From: JAIQFF01 sp963788505
GTDB lineage: Bacteria > Acidobacteriota > Terriglobia > Terriglobales > Acidobacteriaceae
Length of the DNA: 64,000 bases
Reading direction: 5' to 3'
Assembly: GCA_963788505.1 (NCBI GenBank)
Contig: CAWBGY010000008.1
Span: 1 to 64,000, forward strand
Positions 33,927-41,742 of the stretch are shown piece by piece. Numbering within the stretch: position 1 is the stretch's first letter; every line of letters begins with the position of its first letter. A model generated the notes under the pieces. The model saw only the letters and a list, made by a program, of their open reading frames with translations. It had not been told where the DNA came from and made no database searches. Position numbers and translations under genes: made by a program.

Positions 33927-34155
33927 GATGTCCTCCAGTGCCCCTCCGCAACCCGGCGGATAGAGCCTGTCACATCTTGGATGCTGCTGGAGGTATTGTA
34001 GCCGCAAACAGTCAGCAGGTCGAGAGGAGGATGCGGGCACAATAAACGCCCTCGTAGGGGCAGGGCCTGTCCTGAGCGAAGTCGAAGGATGGCGCACCTG
34101 CCCAGCCGAGCAAAGCTCGGCCTTTCTGCGAGATACAGACAGGCAGAAACGGAGT

Positions 34156-34193
34156 GGTAAGACGTGGCTAATATGTCTTACCTCATGGTAAGA
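34156..34193. promoter_or_regulatory. Operator of the AbrB/PIN toxin-antitoxin operon
   Basis: Three half-sites: GGTAAGA (34156-34162), TCTTACC (34176-34182) and GGTAAGA (34187-34193). The last two form TCTTACCTCATGGTAAGA, a perfect 7-4-7 palindrome 8 bp before the antitoxin ATG. TAATAT at about 34169 may be the -10 box. Autoregulation by the AbrB-type antitoxin is expected for such modules. Confidence 0.7.
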
Positions 34194-34200
34194 TGAGGCC

Positions 34201-34452
34201 ATGGCAGCCTATCGCACCGTCGTCAGTTCCAAGGGCCAAGTGGTGATTCCCGCAGAATTGCGCGAGCGCCTCAGTCTGGAAAAAGGCACGCCGGCCACCT
34301 GGAGCGAAGAAAATGGCAGACTGGTTCTAACCCCGATGACCGAGCAGCGGCTCGACGAGATCATGGGTTTTCTCAAGCCGAAACCGGGCGAGCCGTCCAT
34401 GTTTGAGGAATTATTCGCGGAGCGCGAGCGCGAACGCAAGCGAGAGAAATAA
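34201..34452 (+). CDS. AbrB/VapB-type antitoxin
   Basis: An 83-residue DNA-binding antitoxin. The swapped-hairpin AbrB/SpoVT domain occupies residues 4-48 (YRTVVSSKGQVVIPAELRER, then LEKGTPATWSEENGRLVLTP). The C-terminal region EIMGFLKPKPGEPSMFEELF probably wraps the toxin, followed by a highly charged tail. It should neutralise the PIN-domain toxin encoded next, and repress its own promoter through the GGTAAGA operator. Stop and toxin start overlap by one base (TAATG), indicating coupled translation. Confidence 0.88.
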   Translation: MAAYRTVVSSKGQVVIPAELRERLSLEKGTPATWSEENGRLVLTPMTEQRLDEIMGFLKPKPGEPSMFEELFAERERERKREK

Positions 34453-34895
34453 TGAGCTCAGGCTTTTCTCGCGGTGGCAGGCGGCGTTACGTGCTCGATG
34501 CCAACGCGCTCACCGGTTTCTTCGAGGACCGTCGCAACATCGCTGAGAAAGTTCGCCACTTGCTGGGGGAGGCGCTGCGGCACGACGAGCCGGTGTTGAT
34601 GTCGGCCGTCAATTGGGGTGAAGTCTTCTACATCGCATGGAGGCGCCACGGCGAGGCGATCGCTCGCGAGGTCGAGGCGAAGTTGCAGGACTTGCCGATC
34701 ACCGTCGTCGCCGCGGACCGGGAGCGAGCCAGCCGCAGCGGGGCCCTTAAAGAGAAACATCGCCTGGGCTATGCGGACGCCTTTGCCGCCGAGCTGGCCA
34801 TGGAGCGCGGCGCCTGGCTGGTGACCGCCGATCCTGAGTTTTCGAAAGTCGGGAAGGGACTGTCGGTTTACCCGCTGCCGCGATACGAGAAGTAG
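34452..34895 (+). CDS. PIN-domain toxin (VapC-like RNase)
   Basis: A 147-residue PIN-domain protein predicted to cut RNA. All four acidic residues are visible: Asp16 in YVLDANAL, Glu57 in SAVNWGEVFY, Asp109 in GYADAFAAEL and Asp127 in VTADPEF. The length is typical of VapC toxins. It is coupled to the upstream AbrB-type antitoxin. It is the first of three toxin-antitoxin modules in 2.5 kb. The active site is intact, so the toxin is probably functional. Confidence 0.88.
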   Translation: MSSGFSRGGRRRYVLDANALTGFFEDRRNIAEKVRHLLGEALRHDEPVLMSAVNWGEVFYIAWRRHGEAIAREVEAKLQDLPITVVAADRERASRSGALKEKHRLGYADAFAAELAMERGAWLVTADPEFSKVGKGLSVYPLPRYEK

Positions 34896-34960
34896 GTTTA
34901 CGCACGACATCCAGGTTGGACATCAGACTCATCTTCACCTTCAGTTCCCCGACGCCGCCT

Positions 34961-34987
34961 GCACGAGCGGGACGCTCGCGCCCACAT
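34961..34987. repeat. Family 1 repeat, single arm
   Basis: GCACGAGCGGGACGCTCGCG followed by CCCACAT is one arm of the family 1 hairpin without its partner. Confidence 0.7.
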
Positions 34988-35010
34988 TTTGAGGAGACAT
35001 TGCTCTGGGC

Positions 35011-35044
35011 TGCCATTTGTCGCTACAATAGATGACAAATGGCA
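35011..35044. promoter_or_regulatory. Operator overlapping the Xre antitoxin start codon
   Basis: TGCCATTTGTC (35011-35021) and GACAAATGGCA (35034-35044) form a perfect 11-bp inverted repeat whose right arm contains the ATG at 35039. TACAAT at 35024-35029 between the arms fits a -10 box, with TTGCTC at 35000 as weak -35. Transcription would then start about at the ATG, suggesting a leaderless message controlled directly by antitoxin binding. Confidence 0.7.
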
Positions 35045-35473
35045 AGTGAACTGCAAGCCGTGCTGCGGCAGTTGGGCGGGAAACGCGTTCTGGGGCGGTC
35101 CCTGTCGAGTGACCGTGACCTCCGGGAAGCGATTCGCGAAGGCTTTCCGCACGCCGTCCTGGGCGAGCTGATGCAGGCTTCGGGCCTGACTCTGAAAGAA
35201 CTGGCCGGCGCGCTCGATCTCTCCCCGCGCAGCCTGCAGCGCCGCCGCCGCGGACGTCTGGCCCGCTTCGAATCGGACCGGCTCTACCGCATGGCGCGTC
35301 TCCTGGCATTGGCCCGCGAAACTCTGGGCGACGGCGCGCGCGCCAGCCGCTGGCTCAAGCGCAGCAATCGCGCCCTGGGAGGCGTAGCGCCCATCGCCGC
35401 CATTGACACCGAGCCCGGAGCGCGCCAGGTGGAAAATATCCTCGGCCGCATCGCCTACGGTGGCATGAGTTGA
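35039..35473 (+). CDS. Xre/MbcA/ParS-type antitoxin (DUF2384)
   Basis: A 144-residue antitoxin of Xre-RES modules. The N-terminal helix-turn-helix region is LGELMQASGLTLKELAGALD with LSPRSLQRRRRGRLARFESD. The C-terminal toxin-binding domain is LYRMARLLALARETLGDGAR, then RASRWLKRSNRALGGVAPIA and ARQVENILGRIAYGG. Its last 4 bp overlap the RES toxin start. It most likely blocks the toxin active site and represses through the 11-bp inverted repeat at its own start codon. Confidence 0.9.
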   Translation: MASELQAVLRQLGGKRVLGRSLSSDRDLREAIREGFPHAVLGELMQASGLTLKELAGALDLSPRSLQRRRRGRLARFESDRLYRMARLLALARETLGDGARASRWLKRSNRALGGVAPIAAIDTEPGARQVENILGRIAYGGMS

Positions 35474-35954
35474 CCCGAGTTTTTCGCGTGCTGCGCGCGG
35501 CTTATGCCCGCGCTCCGTTCGACGGAGAAGGCGCTTACCGCTACGGCGGGCGCTGGTCGAGCCCGGGAACCCGCCTGGTTTACACCTCCGAGCACCAGTC
35601 GCTGGCCATGCTGGAGTATTTTGTCCATCTGGACCCGGAAGACGCTCCCGATGACCTGGTGCTGGCCACGGCGGACGTTCCTGACAACTTGTCGCGGGAA
35701 AGACTTCAGGCCCGCGAGCTGCCGCCGATTGGCGGGAGACTCCTGCGCCTCCGGAGCTTGCCCAGATTGGCGATGAATTCGTAAAGAAGGGTGAGAGTTG
35801 TCTGCTGCTGGTGCCGTCAGCGCTGGCAGTGAGTGAGAACAACTGGCTGATTAACCCACAGCATCCGGAATTCAGGAAGATCGTGTTGCATGCGACGGAG
35901 CCACTGCGCTACGATCCGCGGATGTTTCGACGAGGCCGGATGCGAAAGCATTAG
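35470..35954 (+). pseudogene. RES-domain toxin, single frameshift
   Basis: RES toxins degrade NAD+. The first frame gives VFRVLRAAYARAPFDGEGAY, then GRWSSPGTRLVYTSEHQSLA and MLEYFVHLDP, containing the conserved arginine/glycine-rich entry and Tyr-Thr-Ser block. At about 35725-35730 one base appears missing. The next frame continues WRETPAPPELAQIGDEFVKK, then VPSALAVSENNWLINPQHPE (with the catalytic-region Ser and Asn) and ends RYDPRMFRRGRMRKH at 35954. The joined protein of about 160 residues is the usual size. The antitoxin is intact, so either the toxin was inactivated or the indel is a sequence error. Confidence 0.8.
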
Positions 35955-35981
35955 TCGTTGACGCAATCGGCTCAGCTCCTT

Positions 35982-36386
35982 TTAGCGGCTTCTCCCGCGT
36001 TTGCTGTTTGCACGCAGCCAGGCCGTGTATGCCGCCTCATCGAGCGTGCCGCCCGCAAGACCTAAGACGGCCTGAGTGGCATCCTCCTCACTTGCCATGA
36101 AGCTGAACCTGTTGAGCTCAAGGAAAAGAACGCCCGTGACAAAACCAGTCCGCTTGTTGCCGTCGACGAAGGGATGGTTGCGGACGATGCCTGCCGTATA
36201 AAGCATCGCCATCTCAATCAGGTCAGGCTGGCCGGCATAGGCATGGTGCTGCAGGGGGCGAGCCAGAGCGGACTGCAGAAGGCCCTCATCCCGTAAGCCC
36301 GGGCTGCCGCCGTGGACGGCCAACAGCCGGTCGTGGATCGCGAGGACATCGCGCTCCTCAATCCAGATCGGTTTTCTTCTCTTCAC
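35982..36386 (-). CDS. doc: Doc-type Fic toxin
   Basis: A 134-residue Fic-fold toxin. The family motif HPFVDGNKRT at residues 71-80 matches the Doc/Fic HxFx(D/E)xNxR consensus, with catalytic His71. ARPLQHHAYAGQPDLIEMAM precedes it, and LAGGTLDEAAYTAWLRAN closes the fold. Doc toxins phosphorylate elongation factor Tu and stop translation. It is encoded 8 bp after an AbrB-type antitoxin gene rather than the classical Phd, an alternative pairing also seen elsewhere. The active site is intact. Confidence 0.9.
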   Translation of the reverse strand: MKRRKPIWIEERDVLAIHDRLLAVHGGSPGLRDEGLLQSALARPLQHHAYAGQPDLIEMAMLYTAGIVRNHPFVDGNKRTGFVTGVLFLELNRFSFMASEEDATQAVLGLAGGTLDEAAYTAWLRANSKRGRSR

Positions 36387-36394
36387 TTCTCTCG

Positions 36395-36622
36395 TTACTT
36401 AGCCAGGGCGCGCAGGGTGTTGCGATAGCGGCCCATGATTTCTTCGGCCTTCTTCATTTTCTTCTCGAATGCCGGATCGTAAGGGGTGAGCCGATAGCCG
36501 CCCTCGCCGTCCTCGATCAGAAAAAGTCTCTCCCCGTCTTCGGTACGCAATCGATGGATGACCTCTTTAGGCAGGACCACTCCCAGCGAGTTGCCGAACT
36601 TGCGGACCTTGAGCTCTACCAT
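36395..36622 (-). CDS. AbrB/MazE-type antitoxin of the Doc module
   Basis: A 75-residue swapped-hairpin DNA-binding protein: VELKVRKFGNSLGVVLPKEV then IHRLRTEDGERLFLIEDGEG is the AbrB domain. The C-terminal helix (PAFEKKMKKAEEIMGRYRNT) should bind the Doc toxin. The ATG at 36622 is chosen because homology begins there and GGAAAGGG precedes it. The 20-bp palindrome at 36638-36657 lies just upstream and is its probable operator. Confidence 0.85.
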   Translation of the reverse strand: MVELKVRKFGNSLGVVLPKEVIHRLRTEDGERLFLIEDGEGGYRLTPYDPAFEKKMKKAEEIMGRYRNTLRALAK

Positions 36623-36637
36623 GGCACCCTTTCCTGT

Positions 36638-36657
36638 GTTATTACAATTGTAATAAC
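36638..36657. promoter_or_regulatory. 20-bp palindromic operator of the AbrB/Doc operon
   Basis: GTTATTACAATTGTAATAAC is a perfect palindrome 16 bp before the antitoxin start on the minus strand. Its position suits repression by the antitoxin. Confidence 0.8.
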
Positions 36658-36712
36658 ATGAATTGGAGTCGGCAAGCGGAAAAATGAGGGTATCTGAGCA
36701 ACCTGACAACAG

Positions 36713-37378
36713 CTAAGCGCTGGCCGCTTCCCGGCTGCCCAGCGGCAGGAAATACTGTGTCCCCTTGATGGGCGCCGAAACCTTCCGCAGCAACTCCTGC
36801 AAATCCTGGTTGCGCTCGACAAAATCGATCTCGGACGTATTCACGATCAGCAGGTCGGACGACGTGTAGTGGAAGAAAAAGTGCTCGTAAGCCTTGATCA
36901 CTTCTTCCAGATAATCTTCGTTGATCGCTTTTTCTCCCGGCGCGTTCTTCTTTTTCAGCCGCTTTTTCAGTACCTCGGGCGTGGCTTGCAGGTAGATGAC
37001 CAGGTCGGGCGTGGGCAGTTGTTCGCGGAAATGGTTGTAGTAGCGGTTATAGATTTCCAGTTCCTGGTCGTTCAGGTTGAGGCAGGCAAAAACTTTGTCC
37101 TTTTCGAAGACGAAGTCGGTGACCACGGTTTTCTGCGAGCGCGGGCCCAGGTCGAGGGCGCGCAGCTGCTCGAAGCGGCGAATCATGAAGGCGAATTGCG
37201 CCTGGAAGCCGGCCCCGGGTTCGCCCTTGTAGAAGGCGCCGAGGAAGGGATTGTCCTCGGACTCCATCACCTGCTGCGCGTTGAGCCGCTCAGCCAGAAT
37301 TCGCGCCAGGGTGCTTTTGCCGACTCGTATGGGACCTTCGACTGCGATGTAGCGGGGCAGCTCAAAAAGATTGGCCAT
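36713..37378 (-). CDS. Deoxynucleoside kinase
   Basis: A 221-residue deoxynucleoside kinase of the dCK/dGK family that salvages deoxynucleosides for DNA synthesis. The P-loop VEGPIRVGKSTLARILAERL begins near residue 13. TVVTDFVFEKDKVFACLNLN contains the substrate-binding region (the usual DRS is replaced by TDFVFEKDK, as in the bacterial branch). PDLVIYLQATPEVLKKRLKK is the lid region. The ATG at 37378 is chosen because the longer frame upstream has no similarity. It stands alone, divergent from the exported protein at 37637. Confidence 0.9.
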   Translation of the reverse strand: MANLFELPRYIAVEGPIRVGKSTLARILAERLNAQQVMESEDNPFLGAFYKGEPGAGFQAQFAFMIRRFEQLRALDLGPRSQKTVVTDFVFEKDKVFACLNLNDQELEIYNRYYNHFREQLPTPDLVIYLQATPEVLKKRLKKKNAPGEKAINEDYLEEVIKAYEHFFFHYTSSDLLIVNTSEIDFVERNQDLQELLRKVSAPIKGTQYFLPLGSREAASA

Positions 37379-37636
37379 TGGGTAGAGGAATTGAAGTTCC
37401 TTCGCAGCATATCTCGCCTGAGGCTCGGACACAATTGTGGAAAGAGTTAACAGCAGTCTGCCGATCAGAAAAATCGTCCCCGGTACAACAATTCCAGCAG
37501 GGGTCACATCAGACCGTAAGAACCATCGCGGGAGCATCCACGGCTTGTGACGGCAAAATTCCTGTATGATTTGTTTCTCTCTCGTCCTGTGCCTCCAGTG
37601 AAGCGGGGGCGCGGACCGAAAAAAGGAGAAAGGCCC

Positions 37637-39106
37637 ATGCGGTACATTATCTGGGCGCTCTTCCTGACGTTGTTCTGCCCTAGTTGGGCTCTCGGCCAGA
37701 CGCTCAAGGTTCGTCCCCCGGCATCCGTTCAACCGACTCCCGACTCCAGCCTGGCGGCACGCCCCGCCGCCTCTATTCCGCTCACGATACCAACAGGAAC
37801 GCCACTGAAGGTAGCGTTGGACCAGGAAGTGCGCGTGCAGAAGATTGGTCAACCGATTCACGGAAAAGTCATCGAGCCGGTGTACGCCTTTGACAAGCTC
37901 GTGGTCCCGGCCGGCACTGAGGTCAATGGCAAGATCGCGCAGATCGAACCCGTCACAAAGAAGAGGCGCACCATCTCGGCCCTGAACGCCGATTTCTCCC
38001 CTTATCAGGAGGTTCACATCGAGTTTGACGAGTTGGTGCTTGCCGATGGGCGTCACCTGCCTCTGCAGACGTCGGTTGCCCGGGGGTCAAGCGGCGTTTT
38101 GCAGTTTGTTCCAGCCGGCGCCGAGAAGAAAGAGGGGGTGAAGGACGCGGGCAAAAAGCTGGCATCGCGGAAGGTGACCGAGGCCCGGCAGGAGGTCAAG
38201 CGAGACTGGGAGACTGTCAAGAAACAACTGCACGAGCCCGCGAAGATGCGTCGGCTCGAAAGATACGGCATAGCCCAACTTCCCTACCATCCGCAATACA
38301 TGGACGCGGGAACCAGCTTTAATGCTGATCTTCGGCAACCGCTGGAATTCGGAACCGAACCCTTGAGGCCGGACACGCTGTCTGCCATTGGAACGCAGCC
38401 TCCGTCGGGCAGTGTGGTGCATGCCTTGCTGGTTACTCCCCTGAACTCATCCCGCACGAAAAAGGGGGACTCGGTGGACGCGGTGATTAGCCAACCCCTG
38501 GTGGTTTCCAATCGTTTGTTTCTTCCCGAAGGAAGCCACATCAAAGGTTCAGTGCTTGAATCCAGGCCGGCCCGCAGGCTGGGACGGAACGGGCAGCTCC
38601 GGATTGTATTTCACCAGCTGGTTCCTCCCAGCGGGATACAGCAAACCGTAGAGGCCAGCCTGGAAGGCGTTGCGGTAGCGAAGGGCGAGCACTTGAGCCT
38701 CGACTCCGAAGGCGGGGCGCAAGTTACTACTCCCCGAACGCGATATTTGACCACTGCAATCTCCGTGGCGCTAGCCAGTTCGTCGATGGGGGACCACGAT
38801 CGTGACGCCGGCCTCCATGGAGCCGATGGAGGAGGTGCGGGCCAGGGCGCGGCCAACGGAGCGTCCGGATTTCGATTCTTGGGGACAATCATTGGGGCGC
38901 TCGCGCACTCACGAGTCGTTTCCTCGGGTTTCGGCTTCTATGGCGCGGGTATGTCGGTTTACTCCCACTTCCTGGCCCGAGGACGCGACGTGAACTATCC
39001 CAAAGACATGTCAATGCTGATAGGACTGGGAACTCGCGAGCCAAGTCCGGCAAGACCCACCTCTGCGCCCAAGCAATCGGACTCACATCCGAGCCATCTT
39101 CTATAG
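37637..39106 (+). CDS. Large exported hypothetical protein
   Basis: A 489-residue protein with a signal peptide (MRYIIWALFLTLFCPSWALG). Two similar modules may be present: TPLKVALDQEVRVQKIGQPI with YAFDKLVVPAGTEVNGKIAQ, and TPLNSSRTKKGDSVDAVISQ with RLFLPEGSHIKGSVLESRPA. The pattern (a threshold sequence, then a 'PxGxxxxGxV' block) recalls TrbI/VirB10-like beta barrels, but the similarity is weak. The C-terminus has a Gly/Ala-rich segment and a hydrophobic stretch. AGGAGAAAGG lies before the ATG. Followed 25 bp later by the deacetylase gene, so the two may be co-transcribed. Confidence 0.65.
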   Translation: MRYIIWALFLTLFCPSWALGQTLKVRPPASVQPTPDSSLAARPAASIPLTIPTGTPLKVALDQEVRVQKIGQPIHGKVIEPVYAFDKLVVPAGTEVNGKIAQIEPVTKKRRTISALNADFSPYQEVHIEFDELVLADGRHLPLQTSVARGSSGVLQFVPAGAEKKEGVKDAGKKLASRKVTEARQEVKRDWETVKKQLHEPAKMRRLERYGIAQLPYHPQYMDAGTSFNADLRQPLEFGTEPLRPDTLSAIGTQPPSGSVVHALLVTPLNSSRTKKGDSVDAVISQPLVVSNRLFLPEGSHIKGSVLESRPARRLGRNGQLRIVFHQLVPPSGIQQTVEASLEGVAVAKGEHLSLDSEGGAQVTTPRTRYLTTAISVALASSSMGDHDRDAGLHGADGGGAGQGAANGASGFRFLGTIIGALAHSRVVSSGFGFYGAGMSVYSHFLARGRDVNYPKDMSMLIGLGTREPSPARPTSAPKQSDSHPSHLL

Positions 39107-39131
39107 CCACTCCATTTACAATCGCGACACC

Positions 39132-39863
39132 ATGTTGCGCTACCTGATCGGCGCTGCTGTCGTTACCGCCGCTTCCGCCGCGGGCTACCAGTCCATGGCG
39201 CCGACCGGGCAATGGTTTGGCCGTACCTTCACCGGGCTGGGCCGCGGGTCGAAGCAACGGGCGCTCACTTACGATGACGGGCCTAACGATCCGCACACTT
39301 TGCGTTTGCTGGAAGTGCTGGCCCGGCACGATGTACACGCCACATTTTTCCTCATCGGCCGTTACGTCGAGCAGCGCCCCGACATTGTGCGTGAAGTGGT
39401 GAAAGCCGGGCATGTAGTCGGGAACCATACTTTCACCCATCCTCTGCTGACCTTCAAGAGCAAGCGGGAAGTCGAAGCCCAGCTCACCAGATGCGAACGT
39501 GCCCTGACTGACGCCGTGGGCGAGCACTCGAATCTGTTCCGGCCGCCGTTCGGTGGCCGGCGTCCGGCGGTGTTGAAGCTGGCGCGGCAGTTGGGACTGG
39601 AACCCATCATGTGGAACGTGACCGGCTATGACTGGAATGCGCCGTCGGTTGAGCATATCGAGCGCAAGGTGACGCGCCAGGTTCGCGGCGGGGACGTGAT
39701 CTTGCTGCACGATGGCGGACATCTTCACTTCGGGACTGATCGTTCATACACCGTCGCCGCGACGGATCGATTGATTTCCCGCTATCGCGCGGAAGGTTAT
39801 GAGTTCGTGACCGTTCCAGAAATGAAGGCAGCTGTCAGATCGCAGTTCTCAGATCGCAGTTAG
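39132..39863 (+). CDS. Polysaccharide deacetylase (NodB domain)
   Basis: A 243-residue carbohydrate esterase family 4 enzyme that removes acetyl groups from N-acetylglucosamine polymers. All NodB motifs are present: TYDDGPN (catalytic base Asp48, metal ligand Asp49), NHTFTHP (metal ligands His99 and His103), RPPFGGRRPA, then NVTGYDWNAPS and ILLHDGG. A hydrophobic N-terminus (YLIGAAVVTAASAAGY) suggests export or membrane anchoring. Peptidoglycan or exopolysaccharide could be the substrate. The end overlaps the convergent hemL by 4 bp. Confidence 0.92.
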   Translation: MLRYLIGAAVVTAASAAGYQSMAPTGQWFGRTFTGLGRGSKQRALTYDDGPNDPHTLRLLEVLARHDVHATFFLIGRYVEQRPDIVREVVKAGHVVGNHTFTHPLLTFKSKREVEAQLTRCERALTDAVGEHSNLFRPPFGGRRPAVLKLARQLGLEPIMWNVTGYDWNAPSVEHIERKVTRQVRGGDVILLHDGGHLHFGTDRSYTVAATDRLISRYRAEGYEFVTVPEMKAAVRSQFSDRS

Positions 39864-41161
39864 ACCTGCGCGGTGGCGAATGTTTGTTTCGCGGCAGCGA
39901 CGGTTTGCTGGACGTCTTTTTCGGTGTGGGCCGCGCTCAGGAATGCAGCTTCGAACTGTGACGGCGGCAAGTAGACGCCTTTGTCCAGCATGGCGCGGAA
40001 GAAGCGGGCGAAAGCTTCGGTGTCGCACTTTGAAGCCGAGGTCCAATCGGTCACCGGGCCAGGAGTGAAGAACCACGTGAACATCGATCCCACACGGTTG
40101 CAGCAGAGAGGTATCCCGGCGTCCGCGGCGGCGGCGGTAACTCCTTCCACCAATTGCGCGCTCCGGATTTCCAGCCCGGTATAGATCGTGCTCTTGTGGC
40201 TGCGCAGGTAGCGCAACGTCGCCAGGCCCGCGGCCATGGCTAGCGGATTTCCGGAAAGCGTTCCGGCCTGATAAACCGGGCCCAGGGGCGCCACCATGTC
40301 CATGATGTCGGACGGCCCGCCGTAGGCGCCCACGGGGAGTCCGCCGCCAATGATCTTGCCAAACGTGGTCAGGTCGGGCAGGATCCCGTATTTTTCCTGG
40401 GCCCCGCCAAAGGCCAGGCGAAATCCGGTCATGACCTCGTCAAAAATGAGCAGGGAGCGATTGCGAAGAGTAATCTCGCGCAATGCATCCAGATACAACG
40501 GGCTCGGCGGCACGCATCCCATGTTGCCGACCACCGGCTCCACGATTACGCAGGCAATCTGGTTGCTGAACTTCTTGAAGGCCAATTCCAGCGCGTCGGT
40601 GTCGTTGAATGGAAGGGCCAGCGTCAATTGAGTGAATTCTTCCGGAACACCCGCCGAGCCGGGAATGCCCAGCGTGGCCACGCCCGAGCCTGCTTTCACC
40701 AGCAACGCGTCCGCGTGGCCGTGATAGCAACCCTCGAATTTCACGATGTATTTGCGTTTGGTATAAGCGCGGGCCAGGCGGATGGCCGACATGGTGGCTT
40801 CCGTGCCCGAGTTGACGAAGCGGATCTTCTCCACGTGGGGAAAAGCTGAAATCACGATCTCCGCCAGATCGGCCTCGGCCGCGGTTGAGGCCCCGAAACT
40901 GGTCCCATTATTGGCCGCGGCGCCGATCGCTTCCGGCACGCCCGGCGGGGCGTGACCGAGGATCAACGGTCCCCAGGAGCCCACATAGTCGATATATCTG
41001 TTTTCGTCGGCATCCCAAAGATGGGAGCCTTGCCCGCGAACGATAAAGGGCGGATCGCCTCCGACCGAACGGAAGGCGCGCACCGGAGAATTGACGCCGC
41101 CGGGAATCATCTGTTCGGCGCGTTTCTGCAATTTGCGCGAAGCTTCGACTGGGCGGCTCAT
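39860..41161 (-). CDS. hemL: Glutamate-1-semialdehyde 2,1-aminomutase
   Basis: A PLP-dependent class III aminotransferase that makes 5-aminolevulinate for haem by the C5 pathway. MIPGGVNSPVRAFRSVGGDP is the characteristic opening. FVNSGTEATMSAIRLARAYT, CYHGHADALLVKAGSGVAT and DEVMTGFRLAFGGAQEKYGI follow. LTTFGKIIGGGLPVGAYGG holds the PLP-binding lysine. At 433 aa it is full length. The ATG at 41161 (MSRPVEAS) is preferred to one 24 bases upstream. Confidence 0.96.
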   Translation of the reverse strand: MSRPVEASRKLQKRAEQMIPGGVNSPVRAFRSVGGDPPFIVRGQGSHLWDADENRYIDYVGSWGPLILGHAPPGVPEAIGAAANNGTSFGASTAAEADLAEIVISAFPHVEKIRFVNSGTEATMSAIRLARAYTKRKYIVKFEGCYHGHADALLVKAGSGVATLGIPGSAGVPEEFTQLTLALPFNDTDALELAFKKFSNQIACVIVEPVVGNMGCVPPSPLYLDALREITLRNRSLLIFDEVMTGFRLAFGGAQEKYGILPDLTTFGKIIGGGLPVGAYGGPSDIMDMVAPLGPVYQAGTLSGNPLAMAAGLATLRYLRSHKSTIYTGLEIRSAQLVEGVTAAAADAGIPLCCNRVGSMFTWFFTPGPVTDWTSASKCDTEAFARFFRAMLDKGVYLPPSQFEAAFLSAAHTEKDVQQTVAAAKQTFATAQV

Positions 41162-41194
41162 GGTTGCAATCACTGTGAGACCCATAAATATAGC

Positions 41195-41369
41195 AGTGAA
41201 ATGAAACCCGTGTGGCGGGCCACCTCACATCCGAAATTCACCGGATATTCATCTGTCCGCAATATTCCCGCAACATGCGCCTACTATCCTGACTTCAGTG
41301 ACATGCTCTTCTAACCGGGAGAGCTTAGGACAGTCTCGGGGGGCTCCGGGCTGTCCCCTTTTCTTTTTT
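41195..41369 (+). ncRNA. Possible terminator-ended small RNA
   Basis: The gap between hemL and the DUF427 gene ends in a plus-strand rho-independent terminator, but no plus-strand gene lies before it. TTGCAA at 41164 and TAAATATA about 16-18 bases later could be a promoter, giving a transcript of about 175 nt. The interior has short complementary segments but no recognised RNA class. Confidence 0.35.
41328..41369 (+). terminator. Rho-independent terminator
   Basis: GGACAG (41328-41333) pairs with CTGTCC (41351-41356), with GGGGGCTCCGGG in the loop, followed by TTTTCTTTTTT. The T tract is on the plus strand only. Confidence 0.7.
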
Positions 41370-41415
41370 GTGGTCTGCGACAGCTCCGCGCGCAGCATCC
41401 GGTGTGCCGCTTCCC

Positions 41416-41700
41416 CTACTTCTCCACCTTCACACCCTTCCAGAACGCCACGTAGTCCTTGATCTGCTTCGCCGCGGGCTTCGGTTCAGGATAGAACCAG
41501 GCGGCATCGCGGTTGCGCTTGCCGGTGACCTCAACATCGTAATAACTCGCGGTGCCCTTCCACGGACATACCGTGTGGGTTGTACTCGGTTTGAAATGCT
41601 CGGCCTTTATGGCGTCAGGCGGGAAGTACTGGTTGCCTTCCACCTCGACACACTGGTCTGATTCCGCAAGCACTGCGCCTTCCCAGATTGCTTTTGTCAT
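41416..41700 (-). CDS. DUF427 domain protein
   Basis: A 94-residue protein covered by DUF427: AIWEGAVLAESDQCVEVEGN, then QYFPPDAIKAEHFKPSTTHT, the invariant VCPWKGTASYYDVEV and AAWFYPEPKPAAKQIKDYVA. Structures of the family show a beta-tent fold; activity is unknown. It is a single-gene unit on the minus strand, upstream of the candidate small RNA. Confidence 0.9.
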   Translation of the reverse strand: MTKAIWEGAVLAESDQCVEVEGNQYFPPDAIKAEHFKPSTTHTVCPWKGTASYYDVEVTGKRNRDAAWFYPEPKPAAKQIKDYVAFWKGVKVEK

Positions 41701-41742
41701 AAGACCTGTTTAGATTGCAGAACGGGAAGGCGGTCGCATTCT

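Noticed and set aside
34201..36709. Prophage or defence island
   Set aside because: Three toxin-antitoxin pairs are present but there is no integrase, phage gene, restriction enzyme or other defence protein nearby.
41195..41369. 6S RNA at the orphan terminator
   Set aside because: The length fits, but I could not pair the two ends into the required closing stem, so I kept it only as an unclassified candidate.
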